DNA from: Plantago major
Taxonomy: Eukaryota; Streptophyta; Magnoliopsida; Lamiales; Plantaginaceae
Direction of reading: 5' to 3'
Length of the DNA: 64,000 nt
Assembly (NCBI GenBank): GCA_026545765.1
Contig: JAIFAC010000115.1
Coordinates: 112,710 to 176,709, forward strand
In this document: positions 12,300 through 23,509 of the stretch, piece after piece
How the letters are laid out: every line of letters begins with the position of its first letter
Position numbering within the stretch: the first letter of the stretch is position 1
Notes under the pieces: generated by a model
What the model was told of the DNA's origin: nothing
The model's database searches: none
What the model saw: the letters and a program-made list of their open reading frames with translations, nothing else
Program-made: the position numbers and the translations under genes

Positions 12300-12576
12300 A
12301 GCCTCCTTTTTTCATGGCCGGCCACGCGTCTTTTTCATCACCGCAACACCCCTAACCTTCACAGCAGCTTTGCTATCTTCTTCTTCTTTCGCCGTCTCTT
12401 AAAAGAAAATTTCTTAAAGTGTTGCAAAAAAAAAAAAAAAAAAAAAGTTTAAAAATTCATGAGTTCTATCCACTCAGCCACTATATTAAACTAAAAAGAA
12501 GCACACAGCTAGGTTTGAAACAAAGAACTCCCATTAACACAACTCATTCTCTGCCACTTATTCTTCATTTTTAAAC

Positions 12577-12730
12577 TACACTACCTCTATCTTATTCTAG
12601 TCACACTTTACTTTTATCAGCCGTCCACCTACCCAAAGTCTACGAATATACGATAACTAAATAACTTTTTTAAAAACATACATATAATGTCATGACATCA
12701 ATATTATTCATAAAAACGTCTATGTATATA

Positions 12731-12781
<51 letters not shown>

Positions 12782-13119
12782 AAATACAAATGTTTATACA
12801 TAAACTTTTTTGTTAATATTGATTTTCTGGACAATATAGGTCCGTCATTAAATAAGTTATCCAAACACTTACTAGCACATCCATTTGATATTATCATACA
12901 CAAAATAACAAAGATTTAAACACAATTAACAAATGTTCTTCTTACTTTGTCATTTATATCATACATTTTTCATTCTTTCTCATTTGTCTCTTTTATTTGA
13001 CATAATATTTTTATTATTTATATTTCTCACTCTCCTACAACAAACAATGAACTACTACTACTTTCTTAAAATTGTGTAGAAAATAAGTGGAACTAGAATA
13101 GCAGGATTGATGGAGTATT
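12577..13119. mobile_element. Stowaway-like MITE (tentative)
   Basis: The left end tacactacctctatc...ctattctagt and the right end, read in reverse (atactccatcaatcctgctattctagt), are imperfect inverted repeats of about 28 bp. They resemble the tactccctc ends of plant Stowaway MITEs, with TA next to each end. Ends are eroded and the unit is long for the class. Confidence 0.4.
12727..12777. repeat. (TA)n microsatellite
   Basis: A nearly pure TA run of about 50 bp. It produces spurious Tyr/Ile-rich open frames on both strands. Confidence 0.9.
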
Positions 13120-13239
13120 ATCTTCCTCTTATATTTTAGCCTATTGGTAACATTGACAAACGACCTATCAACGTTAAATTTAGCCCCTAAAGTTTCATTA
13201 TATAAAAAAATTGTTTTACATTTGCGGTTTAAGATTAAT

Positions 13240-13745
13240 TAGTACTAACCCGTGGCAATGCCATGGTATAGTTATTTTTGATAATAAATAGAAATGTGAG
13301 GATTAAATAAATTAATTGAGAAAATAAGATAGTCAAAATTCCTTGTAGACAACGTTGGTCGTAGTGTCGGTCAGTAGTCATTCTTCATCCAATATTATAT
13401 CATTGAGTGTTTATTTATGTTAACTATAGAAAATGTAAAAATAGGGTCCTACAGTTCCTGACTTGTTAATTAGTAACAGGTACATATTTTTTTACAAAAA
13501 ATCTATCTCTCAAGCGGAACCGAAATAAAATACAAAAATATACAACCTGATCAATAGGGTTGTTCCCAACAATCTCATGATGATATGTGGTCATCCCACC
13601 ACATACCGCACACAAAAAAGTATTATACAAACGTAATTTTACATGTTACAGTTGTTTTTTTCCAAACCCACCGGTTCCCAGCAACCCCGCGGTGGTATGC
13701 GTCACCCCACCAAAGACACAAAAATTATCATTCTACGAACATAAT
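13240..13745 (+). repeat. second dispersed repeat family, copy B
   Basis: Homologous to 2129-2600 along its whole length with scattered small indels. The 5' hairpin is weakened here: CCGTGGC-AAT-GCCATGG (13250-13266) has one mismatch against the perfect stem of copy A. Unlike copy A it lacks the C-tract and continues with a catgatgcagtttt stretch. Confidence 0.6.
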
Positions 13746-14744
13746 TTTACATGATGCAGTTTTACTAACTTAATCATAAAATGTTGAGGTTGAGTCTTGT
13801 AACAAAGGTATTGAGCAGGTTCAGTATATACGGATAGGACACGAACATCATTATTTCGAACGGGGTTGAAATTCGGGTTGGATAGAACCAGTCCTTCCAG
13901 CCAGAGATCGTAGAGAAGAGAAGCCTTATACCCCATCGTACCGATCGAATCTTATACGTAAAGAAAATGAAATTGAAAGTCTTCACATGTAAAATGTTGT
14001 TAATAGACATGTAAAGATTAACACACCACCAATTAGCTCATGTGTGTCTCTTCTATCTTCTGGAACTTAAAAGAGCACGTCTAGTACACGATCCATAGAA
14101 CATTCTTAGAAGATCAGTTGAAGAGACTATGTCAAGCATAGATCTAAAGGTCCTCCTATCTGGATTCATGCCCATTAAGAAAATTAGTGTGTGGGTGGCA
14201 ATTTTGAGGGAATTATGGGATTTAGAAGATTTGATCGATCACATTTATAAATAGTTACAAAGGTTGAATATCATTGGCAGAATTATGTAACCAAAATTGA
14301 TTAAAATTGTAAATGTAATAGAACAAAATACGCATTAACTTGGAATCAAAAATAAATTTACCCTGATTATAATTGTTTTGTAATTTTTTAATCCAAAAAA
14401 ATGAAATTATTTCTCACATTGATTTGAGGCCAAAGTACTATAGCTAGAATTGATAATAAAAATTGGTCTTTTTAATATATGGATAGATGATCATCTTCAC
14501 ATGCCTAAAAATTAAAAATTAATTTATTAGTTTATTCTTTACCTTCTCACCTCTTCTACTTTATTCACTATCTCCTACGACTATTCATTATCTTTCATAC
14601 ATAAGTATTTAGAGAAAAGTCGAAACCTAAATTCAAAAATAAAAAGAAACGTAGAGAGTTAATACAGCTTAAAATGAATTTCTTTTTACATTAATTTTGT
14701 ATATTAGAAAATGTCCAAGTAATTATAAAGCGCTCCAAGTATCA
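13746..14744. other. intergenic, one unexplained short frame
   Basis: A minus-strand frame at 13936-13733 (67 residues, MGYKASLLYDLWLEGL...) has a protein-like composition, but I recognise no family and see no neighbouring exons. The rest is AT-rich spacer up to the MULE target duplication. Confidence 0.35.
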
Positions 14745-14753
14745 TTTATGCAC
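14745..14753. repeat. MULE target-site duplication, left
   Basis: The 9 bp tttatgcac are repeated exactly at 21347-21355 on the other side of the element. Nine bases is the normal MULE duplication length. One caution: the outermost 8 or so bases of the two inverted repeats match poorly. Confidence 0.65.
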
Positions 14754-15262
14754 GGGTGTCATTAAACGCAACACCTTTTTGGCTAAACGCAATACCAAAT
14801 ATTTGCGTACTTACCTAAAATGCCATTAACTAAAAAAAACTTATGAAATTAACGTAAAATCGAAATAACTCGTTTACACAAACATAATAACATTAACATG
14901 TATGATTGAATACAAACAATAAAAAACATCGAAAAATTTTCACAATTTTTTTTTTGTGAAAAGTGGAAAAAGTTGGGAAATATGTAGAGAAATTGAAAAA
15001 CAAAAAAAAATGAAATGGCCAGTTCTCAAAACCGGCCATTTTTGAATTCATTTCTTTTTTTTAATTTTGTTTTTGTTTTTCAATTTCTGTTTCCCAACTT
15101 TTTTAATTTTTATTTTCAAAACCGGCAAATTTTTTTTTCAAATTTTAAATTTATTTATTTTGAATTCGCAACTTTAACTTTAATTCGAACTTGAATCGAA
15201 ATGCTTCCGAATAAAAGGTTACAACTTGAACACGGACGAACTTGAATAGAAAATATTACATG
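14754..15262 (+). repeat. MULE left terminal inverted repeat
   Basis: About 500 bp that reads, in reverse, as 20836-21346: gcaacaccttttt, cataataacattaacatg, an aaccggccattt motif, and cttccgaataaaagg near the inner edge. It is interrupted by small indels in A/T runs. Confidence 0.85.
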
Positions 15263-15304
15263 CCATGACTATTGACTAGGTAATGGAATAACATCTTGAA
15301 AGTG

Positions 15305-17090
15305 TTAACATACGTCTTTCTGGCTCATATAACGCCTGCTTGGCTTAGTGATGCGTGCAAGTTTAGCCCCGAGCCATTGTATCCTCTACAAATTAAAAAC
15401 ATAGAAAGTAAGGATTTGATGAAATGCTAACGTTGTGTATGTATATGTATTGAATGTTTAGGAACCATACCACTGTAGGATTCATGTCGGCTGGTCGGTA
15501 ATGTTCCCTTCGAGTAAATGATTCTTGACGTGTCACTAGCATATGCATCCTTGGGCGAAACCAGTCCTGGTACGCTGGAAGAGCTTCAGTTCTGTAATGC
15601 ACTCGAAGTGTTTGGAGATGGAAATTACATCGAACGTTCTGAAAGTTCTCGAATGAGTCTCCAGCACGATAAGAACACTGATAGAGTGACGGTTGTGGTG
15701 GTCTTTGCACAAGCATTGGTGTTATGAGTGGTTGAGGAATGAATTGGGGGTATCCGAACTGGCGCATAACACGGTCTGGCATGTAAGCCTCCGTAATCTT
15801 TAAACAATGAATAATTCCCCTAAATTGAGAAATGGGGACAACTTCCTCCGCTCTTTGTCCAAATGGTGTCCAAATAACCTATTACATAAGAGTTAAGTAA
15901 CATAAGAAAATAATTATAACAGAGTTTAAATCTTAATGAAGACAAGCGTGATAAATTTCATGACATACTTCATTTGCAGGAACATTGTCGAGGCATACGT
16001 ATGCTAGATGTAGAGCAGTTTGATCTTGGTCGATGGTTCCCAAGTCCCATGATTCAAAATCAGGAAAGTGCTTGTAGATCCACAGCTGAAATCGTATAAA
16101 GACTTCAATAAAAAAATGTATACTTTTTTAAAGTTATGAAAAAATGTATAAATAATATAGAGCGAGCAAACCTGCACAAGTGAGAGACATCCATCTATTT
16201 GTTTGCAGTCAATACGTGATGCAATTCCCAATTGTCTATACTGATTGGCAAGTGCAGCAACTCCCCATGCGTACATATGAACCTCATCCAGCTGATGTAG
16301 GAATGGTAAAAATCCGACTGGTACTCGATGACCACTCTTGTCGACAAATAGCGATGTGCCTAACAACCACAACAAGTACATGATAGCATGTGAAGGAGGT
16401 GGAAGAGTTTGTGCTTTTAAAGCGGCCTCAATTGTGCTACGCTTGAACACAGCACTTTTAAAGTTGGCCTTCACCGATGCATCATTCAGTTGCATATGAG
16501 TTGATAATGAGAGCTTGAGCGTCTCTGGGTGGTTCGTTTCCACCTTAACCGCACGACCATGAACAGGAATTCCTAACAGATAGTGGACATCATGCAGGGT
16601 TATAGTCATCTCACCGAATGGCAAGTGAAAGCTATTAGTTTCAGGATGCCACCGTTCAACAAATGCACTAATCAAAGGCATGTTGATCTTCGGGTGCATA
16701 CAGCTGGGCAAATGTGAGAGATGACTGTTGTCAACAACATTCAAGGCATCGTCGTTTAAATAGTCTTTGAACTTGTTTAATTTACGGTATTGGTGAAACC
16801 CATCTAGAATATCGCGGTCCTGCGGCATTTTAAAGTAAATAGTAAATAAGAATGAGTTAACAATAGTAAATATGAATACTCGGATTTTAAAGATATGGAA
16901 TTAAATGACTTACATTTCCCATCCATATGGAGTGAGCGATATGGGCTAGAAATCCTATGAGTAACTCCGCATTTGCCGGGCCTCCATGAATACCTTGTGT
17001 TAGCTCTCTCCAGGGTTGATTAGTGGCATTATTAGGAGCTTCCTCTCCACGTTGGCCGCTTCCACCCTCTCCTTCAGTGTGGTCACTCAT
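15305..17090 (-). CDS. plant mobile domain (MAIN-like) protein, 476 aa, five exons
   Basis: Five exons on the minus strand read through without a stop: 17090-16914, 16819-16172, 16085-15969, 15878-15471 and 15385-15305. Every intron is GT-AG and in phase 0, giving 476 residues and a TAA stop. Exon 2 holds the plant mobile domain (PF10536 type): LPSCMHPKINMPLISAFVER, FHLPFGEMTITLHDV, YLLGIPVHGRAV and MYLLWLLGTSLFVDKSG. Exons 3-4 carry HFPDFESWD and the typical Y.PDRVMRQFG stretch. Related Arabidopsis proteins (MAIN family) act in the nucleus in genome stability and silencing; the role of transposon-borne copies is not settled. The start at 17090 gives an acidic, Gly-rich head. Its integrity contrasts with the broken transposase on the other strand. 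Confidence 0.85.
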
Positions 17091-17249
17091 TTAAGAATAA
17101 CCAGAAACATTGAATGGAGGGACATCACCATTTAAATGTGGAGATGCCCGGTATGAATTGGTGTCATTGAAATGTGTAGATGGCCGTACGAATTGGTGTT
17201 GAAATTGTTATCCGCTTCAGGCGATGTGTCATCTCGAAAGTCATTAGCC

Positions 17250-17664
17250 CTAACTGAGAGGGATTTCACTTTCAAGTATGTTCCTTGTTTGTGTGTCGAT
17301 AGTTTCGGGTGACTCGTAAGAGTCCTCTATTAAGTTCTCCGTATCATCAGAACTTAACTCTTCATTGGCCATCAATTTGGACCTTCTAGCTCTGGCTGAA
17401 GCAGGTATGTGCCCCTTTTCCCTTCCACGAATCTCTCTCAAGCGTCCAGAATACTGGTCAACTGGTACCGACCAGATATCCTTTGCGTTCTTCTTGCCTC
17501 GTCTTTTATCTTCAGCACCGCCATCTTTGGATGAACCGCCCTTACTGAGTTTCTGTAGGAAAATGAGAATAGTCGGAGTGTTAGAATTCATAGAGAAAGA
17601 TGAACAATCAAATATACTACGGTTTATTAATGTATTATCATAACTTTACCTTCCAGTTCGACAT
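17250..17664 (-). CDS. small basic protein of unknown function, two exons
   Basis: ATG at 17664 begins a 15-nt exon (MSNWK, 17664-17650) followed by gtaaag. Exon 2 begins at 17552 after cctacag and runs to a stop at 17250, giving 105 residues in frame. The N-terminal half is rich in Lys/Arg (KDKRRGKKNAK-like), with a QYSGRLREIRGREKGHI stretch; the C-terminal half is acidic. I recognise no family. A TATA box lies about 100 bp upstream. It ends 160 bp before the start of the mobile-domain gene on the same strand. The two-exon model is inferred from splice signals. Confidence 0.5.
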
Positions 17665-17760
17665 TAAACAACGACAGTTACTAAGTATTTGATAGTATGT
17701 TGTAAGGAAGAAGAACGTTTGAATGGAGAGTTGTGGTGTAAAAATGTGATGGATGAGGAG

Positions 17761-17771
17761 ATTATTTATAG
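17761..17771 (-). promoter_or_regulatory. TATA box for the small basic gene
   Basis: CTATAAATAAT on the minus strand, about 100 bp before the ATG at 17664. The 17-bp repeat array lies directly upstream. Confidence 0.5.
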
Positions 17772-17781
17772 AACCAAAATC

Positions 17782-18015
17782 CCTCGATTTACGGGATGTT
17801 TCGATTTACGGGATCCCTCGATTTACGGGATGTTACGATTTACGTGATGTTTCAATTTATGGGATGTTTCGATTTACGGGATGTTTCGATTTACGGGATA
17901 TTTCGATTTACGTGATGTTTCAATTTACGGTATGTTTGATTTCTGGGATGTTTCAATTTACGTGATGTGTCAATTTACGTGATGTTTCGATTTACACAAT
18001 CCGTCGATTTACGTT
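17782..18015 (+). repeat. 17-bp tandem repeat between divergent MULE genes
   Basis: About 13 copies of a 17-bp unit gatgtttcgatttacgg, with variants such as gatccctcgatttacgg and gatgtttcaatttacgt. It fills the gap between the minus-strand gene promoter and the plus-strand transposase, so it may act on both promoters. Nothing similar was seen elsewhere in the window. Confidence 0.9.
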
Positions 18016-18137
18016 GTGTCTACACTTCCATAAAATCCGCCCCCACCATCATTTTAAAATACTCCGATTGAAACAAATATTCTATTCTAAACATTTGAAA
18101 CCCGAAACACTTCAAATCCCAAACACGTATACTATGA

Positions 18138-20601
18138 GTGACTAACCTATTTCATATATTTCATCCGATGATGCAGCTGATTTTCCAGAATGCAGTCCAA
18201 AACAATCAGAGTTTTGATACTCGTGAAGCTGCAGAAACTTGGGTTCGTGCTATTGGTCCAGAAAACAATATCTTTTTCGCGATCTCACATTTAAAACCAA
18301 GACACGTATACATAAGTTGTGAGCGTGTGGGGCCTATAGAAACACGGCTTCAAGTGACCCCGAAGTGAAATCCAGAAATGCAGTTGGGACTAAGAAGCTG
18401 AATTGTCAATTTCGAGTTAAAATTTATGAGAGGTATTGAAGTGGAGAGTTCTTTATCCTGAGGGCCACGAGAAACAAAATCATGCACTCGGGAATTACCC
18501 CCATGGGCTGCGTCCAGTTCAAAATTTGAATAATGAAGAGTTCGTGAGTGATTGACATCTTTGCGGTCGTCTTGAATGACACCTAGAGAAATTTTGAGGA
18601 AACTCGAAGGAGTTTACAAACAAGCTAATGTCAGCGGCACATATCTGATGACAAAAAATATCAGCGTATGGAGATGGAATCGATGCCCTGATGGATTATT
18701 TCTTGCATATGTTGGAAAAACATCATTATATATTTACACACTGAAGTGCGAGGTATTAACATATTGGAGGAATTTTCTTAGCTCATCCTAATCTGAGGAG
18801 ATGCTCCGTTTGTTCCATAAGTTGTCCTCATGGATGACCTACAAGACAAATTTATGCGACATGCCTTTGGTGGGCCGATTGGCGCCTTACCCTTTGGCAA
18901 AACTATCACATAGCTTTCATTTTCCTCTCCAAAGAAAGGACGTCAAGTTATGTGTATGGGGGGCTTACAATTGTGGGAGTTATTTCTTGAGTGGTGTTTC
19001 ACGGGGTTTTGTTACCTCTGAGAGAGTTAGCGGCAATGAATGCGATTAATATCATATTTCCAGAAGCAGCACACCTACTGTGTCGGAGGCACGTATCAAA
19101 GGATGTGCAGGCTAAAGTAAACAAGCTGTGTGGTTCGACAAAGTATCAAGGGGCAGTAAAATCCAGATGGGATTGCATCGTGCATACTGGTATGGAACTC
19201 CATGAAGCGGTATTTGCGAGAAATGGCGGAGGCACAGCGAAGTACCGGCTATCATGGGTACATCTGGAGCACATGGTTGGACCCATACCGTGAGCGATTT
19301 GTCCATGCTTAGACCAAGAATATCCTACACTACGGGACAAACACGACCAACAGGTAATTCTATATATCGTCATAAAACCACTCGTACCTTAGTTTATTTC
19401 GTAATGCACTACTAGCCTATAATTCTTTGTTATGCGGCCGACATTCAACCTTTGTAAATTGGTTGCAGTCGAATCTGCTCACGCCCGGTACAAGTTGTGG
19501 TTTGGTCCTTCAAATCGGAAGTTTCACGGGCATTCCATTTGCATGGCACTTCAAATGCATTTTGATCACGATCCGCACAGAGTTTGAGAGATCTCTTACG
19601 ATTAAGCCTCATTCCACAACAAGTCACATCTTCCGTAGGCTGGGAGGTGTGGTTTCACATCTCACCATTGACAAAATGGTCAAAGAAATGGATGATGTTA
19701 ATCCCAGTGATTGCGATCACACATTGCGCACAAGTTTTGGACTAATGTGCGCATGCGATTCAACGTCAAGTTGAAACACGAGGGTGTCCACCGGTTCACA
19801 ATCTAAGCGTGTTTTGGAGAACTCTTCACATGGGGAACCACGAGACTAAGCGTGAGTGTGCGGGACGGTTTAATTTGGGTGAGGACCATGCGAGGCGCCA
19901 CGGAGGAGAAATGAGATCGTATTTCGACTATTGAGTGCGTCCTGATCGTTCTTGGAGGAGCGATCGTAAACCAGCGGAGGTAGGCGACCTGAGCAACGAG
20001 GAGTAGGATCCCATACGCTTGGGAGCGGCAACATGCGAATCAATCTCGATGGAATTCCACCCAAGCAATGCGAGTTCGAGTTAGCAAGCAAGTACTGGTA
20101 GATCATTTAGATACCAGAGTCAAATGCCTCAACAAACTGTACACTTCATTAGAGGTTGGACTAATATCGTCGCCGATGGAAACTGCGACTTTAGGGTCAT
20201 AGCACAACTCCAATACCGTTCACAAGACCGGTGGCAAGACATCAGGCAGGAACTTATATATGGAGGAGTTGAACAACCACAGGGAGCTTTACGTAGCAGA
20301 AATGGGGGCACAACGGGTCACGAAAATAAATTAATCGTTTGAACTGGTTTGCAGGCCCATGTAACAACCCATGGTGGTATACACTCCCGGATATGGGGTT
20401 TCTTACGACTCTGACAATGGTCTTGAGTTGCTATGCTGCGGTAGGGAGTCTTACATACTTTCATTGGAGTGTTGTTCACAAATGGACTCACCATCTCCGG
20501 ACCCTCCATCGACAGATGAAGAGTGGACAATGGGATTCGTTGATATCAATCACTATATTAGGCTACGCGTGATAGATGAATGTCCACTTCCACCATTATG
20601 A
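18138..20601 (+). pseudogene. MULE transposase with OTU-like domain, broken
   Basis: Fragments in several frames follow the MURA order. 18200-18560 is an N-terminal zinc-binding region (GTKKLNCQFRV). 18576 has MTPREILRKLEG. 18800-19160 is the DDE domain with ELAAMNAINIIFPEAAHLLCRRHVSKDV; the TDREL motif that normally precedes it is destroyed by a frame change. 19260 has WLDPYRERFVHA. 19460-19760 has ESAHARYKL, a FERSLTIKP stretch and a SWIM-like CDHTLRTSFGLMCAC. 20124-20601 is an OTU cysteine-protease-like domain with the nucleophile motif DGNC and a C-terminal NHY histidine. At least five indels and stops break it, so no active transposase is made. Confidence 0.8.
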
Positions 20602-20835
20602 ATGTCCTGGGAATCTTCTAGTGAGGAAAGAATAAGCCATTGGAATGCAACATTATTCCGTTCGGCTACGTCAATGGTTTTTGTTCTAGTTTATGCTTTC
20701 ATTTTTATGTTGTGTTCCGTATTTATAGTGAAATGAGTGAAAATTCCTGTTGCCGTAATTAAAATAAATATGATTTCACTTTTACTGAAATAGTTCTTTA
20801 TTTAAAATAAATAAATAAATGTTAAAAGAATAGTT
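20602..20835. other. 3' flank of the transposase, no gene seen
   Basis: AT-rich 3' untranslated-like DNA between the OTU stop and the right inverted repeat. It includes an aataaataaat run that could serve polyadenylation. Confidence 0.4.
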
Positions 20836-21346
20836 CTCTATTCAAGTTCGTCCGTGTTCAAGTTGTAACCTTTTATTCGGAAGCATTTCGATTCAAGTTC
20901 GAATTAAAGTTAAAGTTGTGAATTCAAAACAAATAAATTTAAAATTTAAAAAAATTTTGCAGGTTTTGAAAAAAAAAATTCAAAAAAATTTAAAAAAGTT
21001 GGGAAACAGAAATTGAAAAAAAAATGAAATGGTCGATTTTGAGAACCGGCCATTTTATCGTTTTATTTTTATTTTTTTATTATTTTGTTTTTTGTTTTTC
21101 AATTTCTCTACATATTTCCCAACTTTTTCCACTTTTCACAAAAAAAAATTGTGAAAAATTTTCGATGTTTTTTATTATTGTAATTTGTATTCAATCGTGC
21201 ATGTTAATGTTATTGTGTTTGTGTAAACGAGTTATTTCGATTTTACGTTAATTTTATAAGTTTTTTTGAGTTAAGGGCATTTTAGGCAAGTACACAAATA
21301 TTTGGTGTTGCATTTAACTAAAAAGGTGTTGCGTTTAACATTAGTG
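20836..21346 (-). repeat. MULE right terminal inverted repeat
   Basis: Inverted match of 14754-15262. Its outer 310 bp are shared with the remnant at 872-1180. Confidence 0.85.
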
Positions 21347-21462
21347 TTTATGCACATGCGGATCATGTGTGTTTCAAAGTAAACCATTAACTTTAGAATA
21401 TAGTAGAAAAATATACGAAAGTGCCCAGAATAACCGTAAGTGCACAAATGGTATGGTCGTAT

Positions 21463-21517
<55 letters not shown>

Positions 21518-22435
21518 CTAATCAAAATAGTCATATATGTTAGTTTGTCCAAAATGTTTGATGCTAAACTATTTAAAATGAGTATCTTTTTGAACGCTTG
21601 ATGCTACGTTAATTATTTATAATATTTTTTAATGAGTCGTTTTTAATTTTTGAATTTCATTATTTCATTTTATCTTATTCAATAAAATTATATTTTATTT
21701 TAATGAATAAAACAATTTATTTAATTAATAATAGTATTCAAGATTGGTGTCTATAGATTCGTCTTTTGTCACGATAAATTCAAATGTATGATAAGTCTAG
21801 CCCAGTTGAAAAGTACTTGTTGAAAATGCAACTAATTTCACAAAATTCTACACAGGATTAAATTAATTTAATAAATGCTCTATTTTTAAAATTTTATTAT
21901 TTCATTTTTTCTTATTTAATAAATTTATATTTTACTTTAATGAATAAAATGATTTATTTAATTAATTAGTATTCAAGATTGGTGTCTAACTGTCTATGGG
22001 GATTCGTCTTGTCGTGGCAAATTCAAATATATGTTCAAAATATTTTTTGAATTTTTGTAGATAAAGTTATATGAGATTTAATAAAAACTATATATACAGT
22101 CAACATACAAAAAATAACAATGAAATATATACTAAAATACAACTAATTCTACAAAATTCCACGTAGGAATGAATGAATCTGGTGTAATAGTATGACATTT
22201 AATAAAATACTATATATACAATCAACACACAAAAAATGGCAATGAAATATATCTTAAAATCTGACTAATTCTACAAAATTCCATGTGAAATTTGAATGAA
22301 TCTGGTGTATAGTATTCAAGATTGGTGTCTATGAATTCGTCTTATTATGGCGAATTCAAATATATGTTCAAAATATTTTTTGAATTTTTGTAGATAAAGT
22401 TATATGATATTTAATAAAACTATATATCTGATCGA
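21347..22435 (+). repeat. dispersed repeat block (copy 2, first part), with target duplication at its start
   Basis: Begins with the 9-bp MULE duplication tttatgcac (21347-21355) and matches copy 1 (1181-2122). It contains several 'tattcaagattggtgtcta' unit starts (about 21734, 21971, 22316). A (TA)n run at 21463-21512 is inside. It is cut at 22435 by the Ty3 element and resumes at 36932. Confidence 0.75.
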
Positions 22436-23458
22436 TGTTGATACAAAATATGTCGATCCGTCATAAAGGACCTGGAGCGAATCTAAGGCATCTAAGTCAT
22501 CGATGGATCCGAGACACCTTGGGTCCGAGCCAATCGATCCGGCGGACCGACCATGGTCGACCCACCTTACGAAAGGAACAAAGGATCTGGGACTACCGGG
22601 CCGACCGGAACTTGGGTCCGAGCCAGCGGTCCGATCCGGGCGGACCAACCATGGTCGACCCACCTGAGGAAGGAACAAAGGATGCAGGACCTACCAGGCC
22701 GACCGGATCCTTGGGTCCGACCCACCTGTCCGAGCCTCCTGGGAAAGGAGTATAGTGCTAAGTCGGTACACTCTCCGACCGAGGACTCGATCCGGATTCA
22801 ACTCGGATCGACATGACCATCTCATAAAACAACCGAGCAAATGGGCGAAAGAGTGAGATGTCGAACACAGAAGCTACGAATCGGAAGAGTTGGGCGGCGG
22901 AGAACTTCCTCGGTATGACGAATATGGTCCGGACGATCGTCCGGACCCATCTCTCGAGCGGGAACTCGGCGGAACTAGTCACATCCTCAAGAACTCTCCC
23001 AATAATGACCAGGCTACCCCTAAAATCCCAAGATGGCATGGGCTAAAGCTTCATTATTGGGCTATGGGCCTCATATTAGCATTGGTGGCTCAATCGTAGC
23101 CTTACACTTGGCGCAATCCTAGCAAGGCCTTCCATTTTGATGATAGCCTATAAATAAGGCACACATCCCAACAAGTAAGGAACTAGAAACAAGTCATCTT
23201 ACAAGTCACTTCACTATCCCAAGTATTATACAGAGTAGACCTTGATCACTCTCGAGTAAAGTCTAAGTCCGGTTTGACACTTAGCAAATCGGATACTAAA
23301 CCCCCCCCCCCCCCCCACTCAAGTGTGCAGGTCCTTATCGAAGTAGCTGGTCGCTGGTTCTTATGCATTGGACCTCGCCTTCCAAGGAGCTTCTTACCTT
23401 AGCACCTACTAGAGAACTTAAATAAAATCTAAGTAGTTGGGGAGTTTCACCCTCAACA
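22436..23458 (+). repeat. 5' LTR
   Basis: The second half (about 22970-23458) is nearly identical to the 3' LTR. The first half differs strongly and has an extra tandem copy of a roughly 95-bp segment beginning gagccaatcgatccgg. A C-tract of about 17 lies near 23300. Confidence 0.92.
23149..23156 (+). promoter_or_regulatory. LTR TATA box
   Basis: TATAAATA followed by aggc, conserved at 36622-36629 in the 3' LTR. It is the likely start of the genomic transcript, with the R region downstream. Confidence 0.7.
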
Positions 23459-23480
23459 TTTTGGCGCCGTCTGTGGGAAT
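23459..23480 (+). other. primer-binding-site region
   Basis: ttttggcgccgtctgtggga follows the LTR end directly, as in many plant Ty3 elements. I did not assign the tRNA. Confidence 0.65.
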
Positions 23481-23509
23481 CTTTACAAAAAGTCCCGTTC
23501 TCTTCAGTA

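Larger units (their letters stand above)
7492..12424 (-). mobile_element. L1-type LINE retrotransposon, decayed
   Basis: A minus-strand non-LTR element with the plant order: ORF1 (DUF4283 and zinc knuckle), apurinic endonuclease, reverse transcriptase, zf-RVT. Its 3' end is the A-tail seen as T's at 7492-7501. The 5' side runs into an A-run (12425-12446) that I place outside the element. No clean target duplication was found. All long frames are split by indels, so the element is dead. Confidence 0.85.
14754..21346 (+). mobile_element. Mutator-like element with transposase-OTU and passenger genes
   Basis: A 6.6-kb element bounded by inverted repeats of about 0.5 kb (14754-15262 and 20836-21346) and a 9-bp target duplication. 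On the plus strand it holds a decayed MURA-type transposase with a C-terminal OTU-like protease domain. On the minus strand it holds an intact plant-mobile-domain gene and a small basic gene. The two gene sets diverge from a 17-bp tandem array at about 17782-18010. MULEs with OTU domains and with mobile-domain genes are known in plants. Confidence 0.85.

Noticed and set aside
7460..12460. LINE target duplication from aaattcat on both sides
   Set aside because: The eight bases are not adjacent to the element ends and lie in AT-rich DNA, so chance is likely.
12692..12919. Tyr/Ile-rich frames on both strands
   Set aside because: They are translations of a (TA)n microsatellite.
22435..23099. Several open frames in the 5' LTR
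   Set aside because: They are frames over LTR sequence, not conserved in the 3' LTR because of indels; no domain.
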